Positions 32,726-42,232 are shown, numbered from the stretch's first letter. The stretch: DNA of 60,217 bases from Bacteroidales bacterium UBA2939 (GCA_002349055.1 DECD01000043.1:1-60217), one strand, 5' to 3'. Notes: generated by a model from the sequence alone, not told the origin. Program-made: numbers and translations.

Positions 32726-33872
32726 AAGTATGCACCCCGAAGGAGAACTGAACTCCTTGAAAAATAAAAACAAAGTGAAGAAATATTTGAGAAAATTTCG
32801 GATGGTGATAGCGGCAGCCATCGTTATGATCTGCCTGCCGATGGCCTTCACCTCGTGTCAAAAGGACGATGGGCAGACCTCCACGACTGCCCACTTGCGC
32901 TACCACTTTGCCTCGCAGGAGGAGGGACGCCAACTGAAGATGGCCAACACTGCCTACTTCGACGGCCTGAACCAATACGACCTCGACTGGAAGACGTGGC
33001 ACTCTGGCGCCACACTTGCAGAGTACAAGGCATTTGCCGAAGAGCAGATTGTGGGCTTCACCGAGGAGGAGAAGAAAATCATCAACAGTGCTATGGACTT
33101 TGTCGAGAGCCGCTGCGCGGAGCTGGGCATCCAGTTGCCGCTCCACGACGAAATCGTCTTCATCAAGAGCAACATGGCCGACGAGGGCTACGCCGGTGGC
33201 TACACCCACAAGAACGAAATATACCTCGATGCCTACTTTTTAGGACTCGCAGTGCGAGCTTCCCAAGGCGAGTTCAGCGACATGGACCGCGAGTATTTCC
33301 TTCACTTTACCCACGAACTCGTCGCGCATGAGATCTTCCACGTCCTCACACGCGGCGATGCCCAGTTCCGCCAGCGGATGTACGGTCTCGTCGGCTTCAC
33401 GGTGATGGACCACGAGGTGGAGTTTGGTCCTGCGGTGCGCGGTGTGCTGGAGAGCAACCCCGACGTGGAACGCTACGACAACTGGGCCGAGTTTACCATC
33501 GGTGGCGTGAAGCGCCGCTGTATCCTCACCGCCGTCTACACCAGCAGCTATGCCGAAGCCGTCGCCATCGATCCCGAAGCCAACTTCTTCAACTATACGG
33601 AAGGAGTGCTAATCCCTCTCGACGAGCCCAACACCATGATTCCCATTGAGCAAGCCACGGATTTCTACGACATCATGGGTTACAACTCCAACTATCTACT
33701 CGCTGCCGAGGAGTATCTCGCCGACAACTTCTCCTACCTCGTTGCCTATGGCCTCGACGGACGTTACGACTTCGACCGGGATCAGGACTGCCTTGTCTTC
33801 ATACCTTACCCGACCCCGCAACTTATCAGCAGTATACATAACATGCTGACGCAATATTACGCAAACAAATGA
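32715..33872 (+). CDS. Putative zinc metallopeptidase lipoprotein
   Basis: Up to 385 residues; the hydrophobic signal ends in MAFTSCQKDD, so it is a lipoprotein. The N-terminal stretch before it is unusually long. ATGs at 32715 (inside the array), 32730 and 32802 are all possible, and 32802 gives the most normal signal peptide. The core holds HEIFH (HExxH zinc motif) within HELVAHEIFHVLTRGD, followed by a possible third ligand in MDHEVEFG. A secreted peptidase or peptidase-like protein is likely, but the family is not recognised with certainty. It overlaps the next gene by 4 bp (ATGA). Confidence 0.7.
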   Translation: MRNESMHPEGELNSLKNKNKVKKYLRKFRMVIAAAIVMICLPMAFTSCQKDDGQTSTTAHLRYHFASQEEGRQLKMANTAYFDGLNQYDLDWKTWHSGATLAEYKAFAEEQIVGFTEEEKKIINSAMDFVESRCAELGIQLPLHDEIVFIKSNMADEGYAGGYTHKNEIYLDAYFLGLAVRASQGEFSDMDREYFLHFTHELVAHEIFHVLTRGDAQFRQRMYGLVGFTVMDHEVEFGPAVRGVLESNPDVERYDNWAEFTIGGVKRRCILTAVYTSSYAEAVAIDPEANFFNYTEGVLIPLDEPNTMIPIEQATDFYDIMGYNSNYLLAAEEYLADNFSYLVAYGLDGRYDFDRDQDCLVFIPYPTPQLISSIHNMLTQYYANK

Positions 33873-35098
33873 ATGCGAAATTCCGTATGCCCAAATTCGG
33901 GCGCAATGCGAAGGCTGGCAGCGTGGTGAAAGAGTTGTTGTTGACCATCATTGCCACCACCATCTCTATCGTCCTCACCTTCGGCACGGCCTCGTGGCTC
34001 GAGAAGAAAGAGGACGAGAAAGCCCGCCGTTTGCTGGCCATGACCATCATCAGCGACATCGACCAGAGCCTCGAAGTCGTCAAAAATCGCATGAAATACG
34101 AAGATGAATGTCGCGGTATCTCCTACTACCTGATGTGGAATATGCATCGGCTGGATCAAATCGGCTCCGACTCGATTATGGCCTTCCTCTATTACGTGAC
34201 CAACTTCGGTTACCCCAGAGAACTCGAGATGGAGACCAGCAATGAGCACATCTTTGCCAGCAGCCAGGATACGTGGCGCACCCTGAGCGACAAGAAGTTC
34301 CTCAGCAACGTGCAGAACTTCTACAACGCCCGCTCCCTCATGGAACGGCAACGGAAAGAGAACGTCTTCTTCCATAAACCGATAAGCGAGGAGGAAGAAT
34401 ACAGCCTCATCATGGAGTCGGACGACATGAAAAGCGACGAAGCCATCCGGGCTACCTGCCGACGCCTGCTCCAGATTCCCCGTGTGCAGAACTACATCGG
34501 CTGGAGCGGCCAACGGAGCAGCGTGTATTACGATTTGCTGCAGTACATCAACGTCAACGAGGAGAACAAGTTCCTTATGGGCATCACCGAGAAGGAACTC
34601 GAGGAATTCCGGCGCCAGAGCCTGATGGTCGTGCGCCGCGCCAAGGAGGCCGACCTCGTGGGTACCTGGGACGCCGTGCTGACCAGCGGTGACGACCACA
34701 CAGAATACACCTTCCGCAAAGACCACACTTTCACCACCCTCCAGACCCAAAAATGGACCCACTACTGTTACAGGGGGAAAATCGCAACCCAAATCACCCT
34801 ATCCGGTCATTGGGAAATCGTGGGCGACACGCTGGTGAGGACCTTCGACATGCAGACCCTCAAGATTGACAGCGATGAAAGTGGCATCACCTGTACCAAA
34901 GATGAGAGGGAAAACCAGCTCCCGGAGGTGAGACGACTCATCATGGAAACGTTAAAGGAAAGAGGCTTCCTCGGGCGGGTCAACAGCAACAACCGCATGG
35001 CGCATGCCACCAACCTCGACCGCACCGGCACCCGCCTCGAACTCACCGAGACGGACAAAATGCCCGTCCACTACCAACGGAGAATTGAAAACCGATAA
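33869..35098 (+). CDS. Membrane-anchored protein of unknown function
   Basis: This 409-residue protein has one membrane helix near the N-terminus (about 24-45, LLLTIIATTISIVLTFGTASW), then a long mostly helical region, and a beta-rich C-terminal part starting VGTWDAVLTSGDDHTEYTFRKD. That part resembles the lipocalin-like domains often seen in Bacteroidota. Its start overlaps the preceding metallopeptidase stop (ATGA), so the two are translationally coupled and may work together. No catalytic motif was recognised. Confidence 0.7.
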   Translation: MNAKFRMPKFGRNAKAGSVVKELLLTIIATTISIVLTFGTASWLEKKEDEKARRLLAMTIISDIDQSLEVVKNRMKYEDECRGISYYLMWNMHRLDQIGSDSIMAFLYYVTNFGYPRELEMETSNEHIFASSQDTWRTLSDKKFLSNVQNFYNARSLMERQRKENVFFHKPISEEEEYSLIMESDDMKSDEAIRATCRRLLQIPRVQNYIGWSGQRSSVYYDLLQYINVNEENKFLMGITEKELEEFRRQSLMVVRRAKEADLVGTWDAVLTSGDDHTEYTFRKDHTFTTLQTQKWTHYCYRGKIATQITLSGHWEIVGDTLVRTFDMQTLKIDSDESGITCTKDERENQLPEVRRLIMETLKERGFLGRVNSNNRMAHATNLDRTGTRLELTETDKMPVHYQRRIENR

Positions 35099-35138
35099 GA
35101 ATTGTCATTAATTTATTAATTTATTAACTCATTTACAA

Positions 35139-35804
35139 ATGAAAAAACGTATTATTATTCTCTTTGCCCTCCTCCTCGGTTTGACGACCGAAGTGGTCAA
35201 TGCCCAGTGGGCTGTAGGCATCAAAGGCGGTGTGAACACCACCTCCGTCGACCGTTCCAACGCGGGACGTATCGATGAAACCTATTCCTCGCTCCGAGGC
35301 TTCGATTTGGGCGTCCAGGCCCACTACTCTTTCAACGACTGGCTGGCCCTCCGTGTCGATTTGGACTATATGACCCGCTCCCATCGCATGGACCGCAACC
35401 TCACCATTGTCGATACTCTTTTCATGGAGTACTCCAATTCCTACCTCATGCTTCCCGTGTTGGCCGACTTCTCGTTTGGAGGGAGCAAGCTGCGCGGTCA
35501 TCTGCTTTGCGGCGGCTTCGCCGGCTACTGGCTGACGGCTCACCGCAACGGAGTTACTTTTAGCGTAACGGGCTTTTATGATACCGACGAAGACCTTGAG
35601 TTCAACGACGAGACGCAACGCCTCACCGCAGGTCTGGCCGGTGGCGTGAGCCTCTCCTACGACATCAACAATTGGCTAGGTGTCAACCTCGACGCCCTCT
35701 ACTATTACGACCTCGTCAGCTACCGCAAGGGTCATGACCACCTCAACGACCCGCGCTATCTCAGCACATTAACTTTTGACCTGGGTGTTTATTATAAATT
35801 CTAA
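35139..35804 (+). CDS. Outer-membrane beta-barrel protein (porin-like)
   Basis: This 221-residue protein has a signal peptide ending in VVNAQ. Amphipathic strands follow: WAVGIKGGVNTTSV, LGVQAHYSFNDWLALRVDLDYM, and the C-terminal strand LTFDLGVYYKF ending in Phe, as outer-membrane barrels do. The pattern fits the small 8-stranded outer-membrane barrel family of Bacteroidota. The 40-bp gap before it is largely an 8-bp ATTAATTT array. It lies 12 bp before the S41 peptidase gene. Confidence 0.8.
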   Translation: MKKRIIILFALLLGLTTEVVNAQWAVGIKGGVNTTSVDRSNAGRIDETYSSLRGFDLGVQAHYSFNDWLALRVDLDYMTRSHRMDRNLTIVDTLFMEYSNSYLMLPVLADFSFGGSKLRGHLLCGGFAGYWLTAHRNGVTFSVTGFYDTDEDLEFNDETQRLTAGLAGGVSLSYDINNWLGVNLDALYYYDLVSYRKGHDHLNDPRYLSTLTFDLGVYYKF

Positions 35805-35816
35805 AATTGAAAAGTC

Positions 35817-37100
35817 ATGAAAAGAAATATCATTATTTTGACGCTTGTCACCTTGTTTTTCACCGGCTGCCGCAAGGAGGCCGACTATTATCCCTATATC
35901 GGGGAAGAGAGCACTTTGGCCTACAATTCATACGCCTCCCAGTTCGACTACCTCTGGAAGTGCATCAGCATGGGTTATGTGTTCTGGGATATCGAAAAGA
36001 CCAACTGGGACGCTGTTTACGAAGAGCTTATGCCCCAGTTTGAAGCCTTGGATGCTAAGTACACGGCCGGCGGCGACGTGACACTCGACGACTTGGAGAC
36101 GCTCTACGGGCGTGCTTTGGGCGGTATGGTCGACCACCACATGACCGTCGTGGTAAAGAATATCCACCCTTCTCCCAACGACACCAAGCCTTATGTTGCC
36201 TTCCGGCCCGGACAAGCCGAAGTGGCAACGAGGGATTACTTTGTCGAATCGGTTTACGATGAAAAGGTGTCGATGCGCGCTTTCCTTGACGGTATCGACG
36301 GGCAGTATAGCCTTGCCGTGCATCAGTCGGCCACCGTCCTTTCCCCAGCGCTCGGCGACAGCGTCACCTATCACTATTGTCTGATCAACCTCCCCGACGG
36401 GCGCCAGATTCCCTATCTGTGGCAGTCGGGAGCTTCGCTTATGAGCATCCTGCCCACTTTGGGCAGCGCTGCGGAAACCGCTGCTGCCGCCGCTGTCGTC
36501 AACAGCTGGTTCACTGCCGTCACCACCATTCCCCGTGCGCAGCTGGCTGGTATCATCCTCGACAACAGGTCAAACAGCGGCGGCGAAACGATGGATGTCA
36601 ATCTCATTATCGGCTCTTTCCTCAACGAAAAAACCGCGTGGGGGGAGAACCGTACCAAGGAAGGTCCGGGACGTCTTGAGTACACCGCATGGGTTCCCAC
36701 TTACGTTTTTCCTGAGAATACCCCTTACCATCGCGACCTCACTGCCGAGAATATCCCATACGTCGTCCTCTGCGACATCAACTCCATCAGCATGGGCGAA
36801 ATAGAGCCCTCCGTTATCAAGACGCTGCTGCCCACAAGCTATATCATCGGCGAGCGTACTTGCGGCGCCACAGGGTCGCTGATGCCCGCCCAAAATATCG
36901 ACATCACCTATGGCGGCCCCTTTGGAGACATCGCAAAGATGAATCATTACGTCTATACCTCCACCATGGAGTGTAAGATTGGCGGCGTGAACCGTGAGGG
37001 TGTCGGTCTGGTTCCCGACAAGATTGTCAACCGCAAAGACTATGGCGGAGACTTCAAACCCCAGCTCGACGAGGCTATACGATACATACAAAGCTATTAA
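35817..37100 (+). CDS. S41-family peptidase lipoprotein
   Basis: Lipobox TLFFTGCRKEAD, then an N-terminal helical segment and a tail-specific-protease core. ILDNRSNSGGE is the S41 motif that precedes the active site, and SISMGE carries the likely catalytic Ser; GATGS follows. No clear PDZ domain was seen, as in the C-terminal-processing-like peptidases of this phylum that act at the cell surface. 427 residues. A strong terminator 30 bp downstream marks the end of the secreted-protein operon. Confidence 0.87.
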   Translation: MKRNIIILTLVTLFFTGCRKEADYYPYIGEESTLAYNSYASQFDYLWKCISMGYVFWDIEKTNWDAVYEELMPQFEALDAKYTAGGDVTLDDLETLYGRALGGMVDHHMTVVVKNIHPSPNDTKPYVAFRPGQAEVATRDYFVESVYDEKVSMRAFLDGIDGQYSLAVHQSATVLSPALGDSVTYHYCLINLPDGRQIPYLWQSGASLMSILPTLGSAAETAAAAAVVNSWFTAVTTIPRAQLAGIILDNRSNSGGETMDVNLIIGSFLNEKTAWGENRTKEGPGRLEYTAWVPTYVFPENTPYHRDLTAENIPYVVLCDINSISMGEIEPSVIKTLLPTSYIIGERTCGATGSLMPAQNIDITYGGPFGDIAKMNHYVYTSTMECKIGGVNREGVGLVPDKIVNRKDYGGDFKPQLDEAIRYIQSY

Positions 37101-37130
37101 CCTTCGGCCAGCAGGTCGAGTATTTCTATC

Positions 37131-37157
37131 AAGCCCACCGCTCCCGGTGGGCTTTTG
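37131..37157 (+). terminator. Intrinsic terminator ending the secreted-protein operon
   Basis: A 10-bp stem (AAGCCCACCG with CGGTGGGCTT, loop CTC) runs directly into TTTT. It starts 30 bp after the S41 peptidase stop codon. Confidence 0.9.
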
Positions 37158-37222
37158 CTGTCTCCCTAAGTGCGTTAATGGATTTTAACATAATTATGTT
37201 ATAAAATGTGAAAAAATGTTTG

Positions 37223-37230
37223 TATCTTTG
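37223..37230 (+). promoter_or_regulatory. -7 box upstream of gpsA
   Basis: TATCTTTG followed by CA is a perfect TAnnTTTG box. It lies 59 bp before the gpsA start; the -33 region is A/T-rich without a clear TTTG. Confidence 0.7.
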
Positions 37231-37289
37231 CACTTTAAACCTAAAGCACACAATGGCTATATGTCATTGTATAATAGTTATATAGAGCA

Positions 37290-38282
37290 ATGATAGGAGT
37301 AATTGGAAGCGGCACATGGGCCACTGCAATTGTCAAAATACTGCTTGAACAGGAGGACCGGACGGTCAATTGGTGGGTGAGAAGCGACGAGGTGCGCGAC
37401 GGCTTGGAGCGCGACGGGCGCAACCCCAAGTACCTGCCGTCGGTGCAACTCGACCAGAAACGGCTGAACCTCAGCGGCGACCTGGCCAAGGTGGTGGCGC
37501 AGAGCGACTACCTCTTCTTGGTAACGCCGTCGGCCTACATCGCCACGGTGCTCGAAACGCTCCCCAAATCGGCCTACAAAGGCAAGAAATTCATCTCCGC
37601 CATCAAAGGCATCATCCCCGACAAGCGCACCAGCGTGTCGGTATACCTGGAAACAACTTTCAAAATCAAGAAGAACGACATCTGCGTCATCAGCGGTCCG
37701 ACGCACGCCGAGGAGGCGAGCCACGGCATGCCGACATTCCTCACCATGGCGTCGAACAGCCCCACGCTGGCCATCGAGGTGGAGCAGATGATGTGCTGCC
37801 CCTACCTGCACACCACGCACACCACCGACATCTGGGTGGTGGAGCGCATCGGCCTGACGAAGAACATCTACGCCATCTGCGCCGGCATGTGCCAGGGGCT
37901 GGGCTACGGCGACAACCTGAACGCCGTGATGGTGAGTGCCGCCATGCGCGAGACCAGTCGCCTCACAAGGCTTTACAGCTCGCAATCCGTCCCCATCACC
38001 GATAACTGGTACCTGGGCGACATGATGGTGACCTGCTGGTCGAAGCACAGCCGCAACCGCCGTCTGGGCGAGGAGGTAGCCAAGGGCAAGAAGCTCGAGG
38101 ACATCTTTGCCGAGATGGGCATGATTGCCGAAGGCTATTTCTCGGCCAAAAACTACCACGAGCTGGGCCTGATGATGGGCAAGGTGGACGAGATGCCCAT
38201 CGTGGAGGCCGTCTACCACGTGCTCTACGAAGGCGCCGACCCCAAGACGGAGATTGACAACCTGATTGAACACGTTTTTTAA
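37290..38282 (+). CDS. gpsA: NAD(P)-dependent glycerol-3-phosphate dehydrogenase
   Basis: GpsA reduces dihydroxyacetone phosphate to sn-glycerol-3-phosphate for phospholipid synthesis. The Rossmann loop GSGTWATA is at residues 6-13, SGPTHAEE near 134-141, and the catalytic Lys lies in LTKNIYAI; GLGYGDN follows. 330 residues, normal length. The acyltransferase gene follows with no gap, which fits since the product is that enzyme family's substrate class. Confidence 0.95.
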   Translation: MIGVIGSGTWATAIVKILLEQEDRTVNWWVRSDEVRDGLERDGRNPKYLPSVQLDQKRLNLSGDLAKVVAQSDYLFLVTPSAYIATVLETLPKSAYKGKKFISAIKGIIPDKRTSVSVYLETTFKIKKNDICVISGPTHAEEASHGMPTFLTMASNSPTLAIEVEQMMCCPYLHTTHTTDIWVVERIGLTKNIYAICAGMCQGLGYGDNLNAVMVSAAMRETSRLTRLYSSQSVPITDNWYLGDMMVTCWSKHSRNRRLGEEVAKGKKLEDIFAEMGMIAEGYFSAKNYHELGLMMGKVDEMPIVEAVYHVLYEGADPKTEIDNLIEHVF

Positions 38283-39392
38283 ATGAGCGATAATAATTTC
38301 GACGACATAAGGCCTTACAACGACAGCGAGTTACGCGAAGCCCTCGTGCGTATCTCACAATGGGAGCTCATTCCTCAGATTCTGCGTTTCATCTATCCTC
38401 AGATTCCCGTGGAGGAATCGATGGCAAAACTCAAGAACGTGCAGACCGTCAAGGAGCTGCAAATCACCTTCATGTATGACGCCATCTGCCGCATCGTGAA
38501 GACCACCTCGCAGGGATTCACCTGCACGGGCCTTGACCATGTGCGCCGCGACAAGCCCTGCCTCTACATCTCGAACCACCGCGACATCACCCTCGACGCT
38601 TTCCTGCTCCAGATGGAGCTGATTGCGCGCGGGCGAGAGACCTCCTATATCGTCTTCGGCAACAACCTGATGGAAAGCCCCCTGCTGCGCGACCTCTTCC
38701 TGAGCAACAATTTGGTGCAAATGGAGCGCGGCGGCGGCAACCCCCGTGCCTTCTATCGCAGCTTGCAGCACCTCTCGCAATACCTTCACAAGTTAATTAT
38801 CGACGAACGCCATTCGGTATGGATAGCGCAGAAGAACGGCCGCAGCAAGGACGGCATCGACTCGACGGCTCCCGCCATCATCAAGATGCTCACCCTCGGC
38901 AGCGACACACCTGCCCAGCAGACCATCGCCGACCTGAACATTATCCCCGTGGCCGTCTCGTACGAGTGGGATCCCTGCGACCTGCTGAAGGCCACCGAGC
39001 TGCACAAGCGCTCACTGGGCGAGTACCACAAGGTGGAGGGAGAGGACACCAACAGCGTGACCACCGGCATCATCGGTCCCAAAGGTCACATCCACCTGGC
39101 GGTAGGCAAGCCCCTCACGGCCGCCGAGATAGCCTGCGACGAGCGCCATCTGGCCGACCACATCGCCGCGGTGCTCGACCGCCGCATCCAGAAGCTCTAC
39201 AAGCTGATGCCCACCAACTACCTGGCCTACGACATGCTGACCGGCACCAACCAGCACCGCCAGCACTACTCGGCCGAGGTGAAGAACATGTTCCTGCAAC
39301 GCATGAACCAGCTGCCGGAGGGCGACTGCCAGCGCTATTTCATCAAGATGTACGCCAATCCCGTCATCTCGGCACAGCAGAAAGAAGCTTAA
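38283..39392 (+). CDS. PlsC-like glycerolipid acyltransferase
   Basis: This 369-residue membrane-associated acyltransferase probably acylates glycerol-3-phosphate or lysophosphatidate. The motif NHRDITLDAF (His99) corresponds to the HX4D catalytic box of the family, but His to Asp105 is one residue longer than canonical, as I recall for related Bacteroidota proteins. Further motifs: ISNH, FGNNLMESP, and ERGGGNPRAF, which fits the phosphate-binding block. It starts directly at the gpsA stop and overlaps the convergent helicase gene by 4 bp. Confidence 0.82.
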   Translation: MSDNNFDDIRPYNDSELREALVRISQWELIPQILRFIYPQIPVEESMAKLKNVQTVKELQITFMYDAICRIVKTTSQGFTCTGLDHVRRDKPCLYISNHRDITLDAFLLQMELIARGRETSYIVFGNNLMESPLLRDLFLSNNLVQMERGGGNPRAFYRSLQHLSQYLHKLIIDERHSVWIAQKNGRSKDGIDSTAPAIIKMLTLGSDTPAQQTIADLNIIPVAVSYEWDPCDLLKATELHKRSLGEYHKVEGEDTNSVTTGIIGPKGHIHLAVGKPLTAAEIACDERHLADHIAAVLDRRIQKLYKLMPTNYLAYDMLTGTNQHRQHYSAEVKNMFLQRMNQLPEGDCQRYFIKMYANPVISAQQKEA

Positions 39393-40828
39393 CAGCCAGC
39401 AAAAAAACGAGGCTCGAAATTGAGCAGATAGACACGGTCGGTGGCCCGCGTAAAAGCGGTGTAGAGCCACCGCAGATATTCACGGTCAAGTTTCATATCG
39501 GGCGGCATAAAGCCCTGGTCGACGATGACAGTGCGCCATTGTCCGCCCTGCGTTTTGTGGCAGGTGAGCGAATAGGCAAATTTCACCTGCAAAGCATTGA
39601 AATAGGGGTTACGGCGCAACTCACGCAGGCGGTCGGCCTTGTGGGGCAGGTCGGCATAATCCTCCATCACATTATTGTATAAGGTATTGGCCTCGTCGGC
39701 GGTGAGCGAGGGTGACTCGGAATAGAGCGTGGAGAGGAGCAGCTTGCAGTCTCGCGGCTCCTCGTCGGGATAGTCAACGAAGCGCACCGTGGCGTCGGCG
39801 AAGCGGAAGCCATAGAGTTCCTGCACGTTGCGTACGCTGAGGACCTCGACGATGTCGCCGTTGGCGATGAAGCCGATGGTGCTCTCCTCGTCGAGCCAGA
39901 AATAGTTGTTCTTCACCACCATGAGGTAGTCGCCGGCGTTAACCTCCTCCTCGCGGAAGAGGACGCTGTTGCGGATGCCCTGGTTGAAGAGGTTGGCGCG
40001 CTTGTTGGAGCGGCAGATGACCACCACCTGGTCGAGGGCGAAGTCGCCGTATTCGCGGTAGAGGGTCTCCATGAGGTCCTCGCCCGCGAGACGTATGACG
40101 TCGACACCGTTGGGGTTGAAGAGCGGCAGGGTGGCCTCTTCGCCTCCCGGGAGGGTAGCGATCTGGCTGCGCAGGGCGGTAGCACCACTGAGGATGCCCG
40201 AGAGCTGGCGCTGGCGCACCACCTCGGTAAGTTCGGCCGAAAGGACGTTGAGGCCGAAGGCGGTGGCGAGGTAGCGCTCGTCGAGGGCCGGGCTCTCGCT
40301 CTGACCCACGGGGGGCAGCTGCGCGCTATCGCCGATGAGCATGAGGCGGCAGTGGTTGCCGTCGTAGACATAGTCGATGAGGTCCTCGAGGAGGCTCTGA
40401 CGCGAGGAGGTGGGTTCGAGGCCAATCATCGAAGCTTCGTCGACGATGAAGAGGGTGTAGGCATGCTTGTTGATAGCGCGGACGGTGCGCACGGCCCCAG
40501 TGGAGTCGGTGACCGTCATGTAGATTTTCTTGTGGATGGTGTATGCCTGACGCTCAGCGTAGGACGAGATGACCTTGGCGGCGCGACCCGTGGGTGCCAG
40601 CAGCAGCGAGTTGACGCGCAGGGCAGGGAGGGTCTGGATGAGAGCGGAGACCAGCGAGGTCTTTCCGGTGCCGGCATAACCTTTGAGGAGGAAGGCCGAT
40701 CGAGGGTCGCTATCATAAAGAAAGTGTGCCATAGCAGCACAAGCATCCCACTGACCACACGTGGGGTTGTGTGGAAAGTGGGATACTATAAGTTTCTGGA
40801 CAACCGGCTCGAAGCCCGTAGTAGTCAC
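39389..40828 (-). CDS. RecD/UvrD-type ATP-dependent DNA helicase
   Basis: This 479-residue superfamily 1 helicase has Walker A GYAGTGKTS at 50-58, Walker B IVDEASM and GDSAQLPPVG. The C-terminal UvrD-type motifs are CHKTQGGQW and YTAFTRATDRVYLL. This short single-subunit form matches exonuclease V alpha-like helicases seen in Bacteroidales and is not a RecBCD subunit. The start is a GTG three bases after the secG stop. It is convergent with the acyltransferase gene. Confidence 0.87.
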   Translation of the reverse strand: MTTTGFEPVVQKLIVSHFPHNPTCGQWDACAAMAHFLYDSDPRSAFLLKGYAGTGKTSLVSALIQTLPALRVNSLLLAPTGRAAKVISSYAERQAYTIHKKIYMTVTDSTGAVRTVRAINKHAYTLFIVDEASMIGLEPTSSRQSLLEDLIDYVYDGNHCRLMLIGDSAQLPPVGQSESPALDERYLATAFGLNVLSAELTEVVRQRQLSGILSGATALRSQIATLPGGEEATLPLFNPNGVDVIRLAGEDLMETLYREYGDFALDQVVVICRSNKRANLFNQGIRNSVLFREEEVNAGDYLMVVKNNYFWLDEESTIGFIANGDIVEVLSVRNVQELYGFRFADATVRFVDYPDEEPRDCKLLLSTLYSESPSLTADEANTLYNNVMEDYADLPHKADRLRELRRNPYFNALQVKFAYSLTCHKTQGGQWRTVIVDQGFMPPDMKLDREYLRWLYTAFTRATDRVYLLNFEPRFFAGC

Positions 40829-40831
40829 AAC

Positions 40832-41179
40832 TTACTGCTGGTCGGCCTCGGGCATCGGGGCGGTGGCAGGCATGGCGGGAGCGGCAGGGGCCTGCTGGAC
40901 AGGGCTATAGTCGGCGACCTTGGCCTCGGAAGCGAGGGGGTCGGTCGTCTGGCCGCGGTGGATGCTGATGGTGGCGAAAAGGCTAAGAGCCATCAGGATA
41001 CCGGCGAGCCACCAGGTAGCCTTCTCGATGAAGTCGGCCGACTGGCGGGCGCCCAGCACCTGGGTGGGAGCCGAGAAGTTGGCGGCGAGGCCACCACCTT
41101 TCGAATTCTGGACAAGCACAACCAATGCGAGCAAAACGCAGACGACGATAATCAGGATTACGATGATGTTATACAGCAT
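40832..41179 (-). CDS. secG: Preprotein translocase subunit SecG
   Basis: SecG is the small membrane subunit of the SecYEG channel. Two membrane helices (about 4-22 and 58-76) flank the conserved loop VLVQNSKGGGLAANF. The C-terminal Ala/Pro-rich tail is typical of Bacteroidota SecG. 115 residues. It lies 13 bp downstream of the TPR-like gene. Confidence 0.95.
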   Translation of the reverse strand: MLYNIIVILIIVVCVLLALVVLVQNSKGGGLAANFSAPTQVLGARQSADFIEKATWWLAGILMALSLFATISIHRGQTTDPLASEAKVADYSPVQQAPAAPAMPATAPMPEADQQ

Positions 41180-41192
41180 ATTTTTATATATT

Positions 41193-41795
41193 TTATTTAC
41201 TATTTATTAATGATGTCAGTCTTTCAATTCGAGGTGCAAAAATACTACTTTTTTCGGGATTATTCGCCAATAAATTCTTATAAATTGCCAAAGCCCTGTC
41301 ATAACGGCCTTGATTTTCAAGTATAACAGCAAGAGTTTCAGTGCCTAACGACACATCGGATGAAACGTTTTTTTTATCTCGATCATCCCCGTTTTGAGCG
41401 CTTTGCGAGGTCGAATTTTCCTCTTCAGAGGGGTCGACTTGGAGAAAATTGGACAGGATGACACTCTTGGGAGCGGTCTTGAAAGAGACCTCCTGGAAGG
41501 TGTTGATTTCGGACAAGATGTCGAAGCCGGGGTCGTTGCTGGTCGGCACGGCGGCAGCAGCCGTCGAGGCCGTCGACAGCAGGCCGTCGAGGATGGCGGG
41601 ATTGCATACCGAGAGGGCCACGGCACGACGTTCGACGGGGGTGTCGTAGCCGAAGGCATGGTCGGCCAACAACGCCAAGGTGCTGACAACAGAGGAGTGG
41701 GGATATTTGGCCAGCATGGCCTTGAGCCATCCACGATCCTGCGAGGTGAACCGCCCGGGCGCAGCCGTCATATCAATGAATTGTTTTTTGTCCAT
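41193..41795 (-). CDS. Tetratricopeptide-like protein upstream of secG
   Basis: This 200-residue soluble protein has no signal peptide. The C-terminus (LAVILENQGRYDRALAIYKNLLANNPEKSSIFAPRIERL) is a TPR-type helix pair; the rest is helical with a Ser-rich middle. In Bacteroidales a similar small TPR protein often precedes secG, so the order looks conserved, but its role is not known. It is transcribed from the divergent gap shared with rpmH. Confidence 0.75.
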   Translation of the reverse strand: MDKKQFIDMTAAPGRFTSQDRGWLKAMLAKYPHSSVVSTLALLADHAFGYDTPVERRAVALSVCNPAILDGLLSTASTAAAAVPTSNDPGFDILSEINTFQEVSFKTAPKSVILSNFLQVDPSEEENSTSQSAQNGDDRDKKNVSSDVSLGTETLAVILENQGRYDRALAIYKNLLANNPEKSSIFAPRIERLTSLINSK

Positions 41796-41827
41796 TTAAC
41801 AAATTTTTACATTCAAAAACCGATTTG

Positions 41828-41835
41828 CAAATGTA
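41828..41835 (-). promoter_or_regulatory. -7 box for the TPR-like/secG/helicase unit
   Basis: On the minus strand TACATTTG followed by CA matches TAnnTTTG, 33 bp before the TPR-like start. The -33 region is a T-run. Confidence 0.6.
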
Positions 41836-41961
41836 CAAAAAATTTTTTAAACAGAAAAAAAAGAATTTATTTTCATCATTCTTCGTGTTGAAAAACAATG
41901 CATTAAACAAGAAAAAGATTTTAAAGGAATAATTTTTTATCAACAATTCAAAAAAAATGTG

Positions 41962-41969
41962 TACTTTTG
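41962..41969 (+). promoter_or_regulatory. -7 box for rpmH
   Basis: TACTTTTG followed by CA matches TAnnTTTG. It lies 68 bp before the rpmH start, in the A/T-rich divergent gap. Confidence 0.65.
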
Positions 41970-42036
41970 CAAACTCAATTTTGACAAAAATTGAAGAAAA
42001 ACTGACGAAAAAAAGAACAAAAAATATAGTTGAAAG

Positions 42037-42183
42037 ATGAAAAGAACATTCCAACCTTCGCTGAGAAAAAGAGCAAACAAGCACGGTTTCCGCAAGAGAA
42101 TGTCTACCGCCAATGGTAGAAAAGTGCTGGCCGCCCGCCGCAGAAAAGGCAGAAAAAGACTGACCGTTTCTGACGAGCGCTAA
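42037..42183 (+). CDS. rpmH: 50S ribosomal protein L34
   Basis: This very basic protein of 48 residues starts MKRTFQPSLRKRANKHGFRKRM and continues with STANGRKVLAARRRKGR, the L34 signature. It is part of the large ribosomal subunit. The ORF is short but unmistakable. It has its own promoter and a terminator 50 bp downstream, and does not neighbour rnpA or dnaA here. Confidence 0.97.
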   Translation: MKRTFQPSLRKRANKHGFRKRMSTANGRKVLAARRRKGRKRLTVSDER

Positions 42184-42232
42184 ATCTTGTTCTCCGTCAA
42201 GCATGGAGACTTGAATGGCATTGCAAAGGAAA

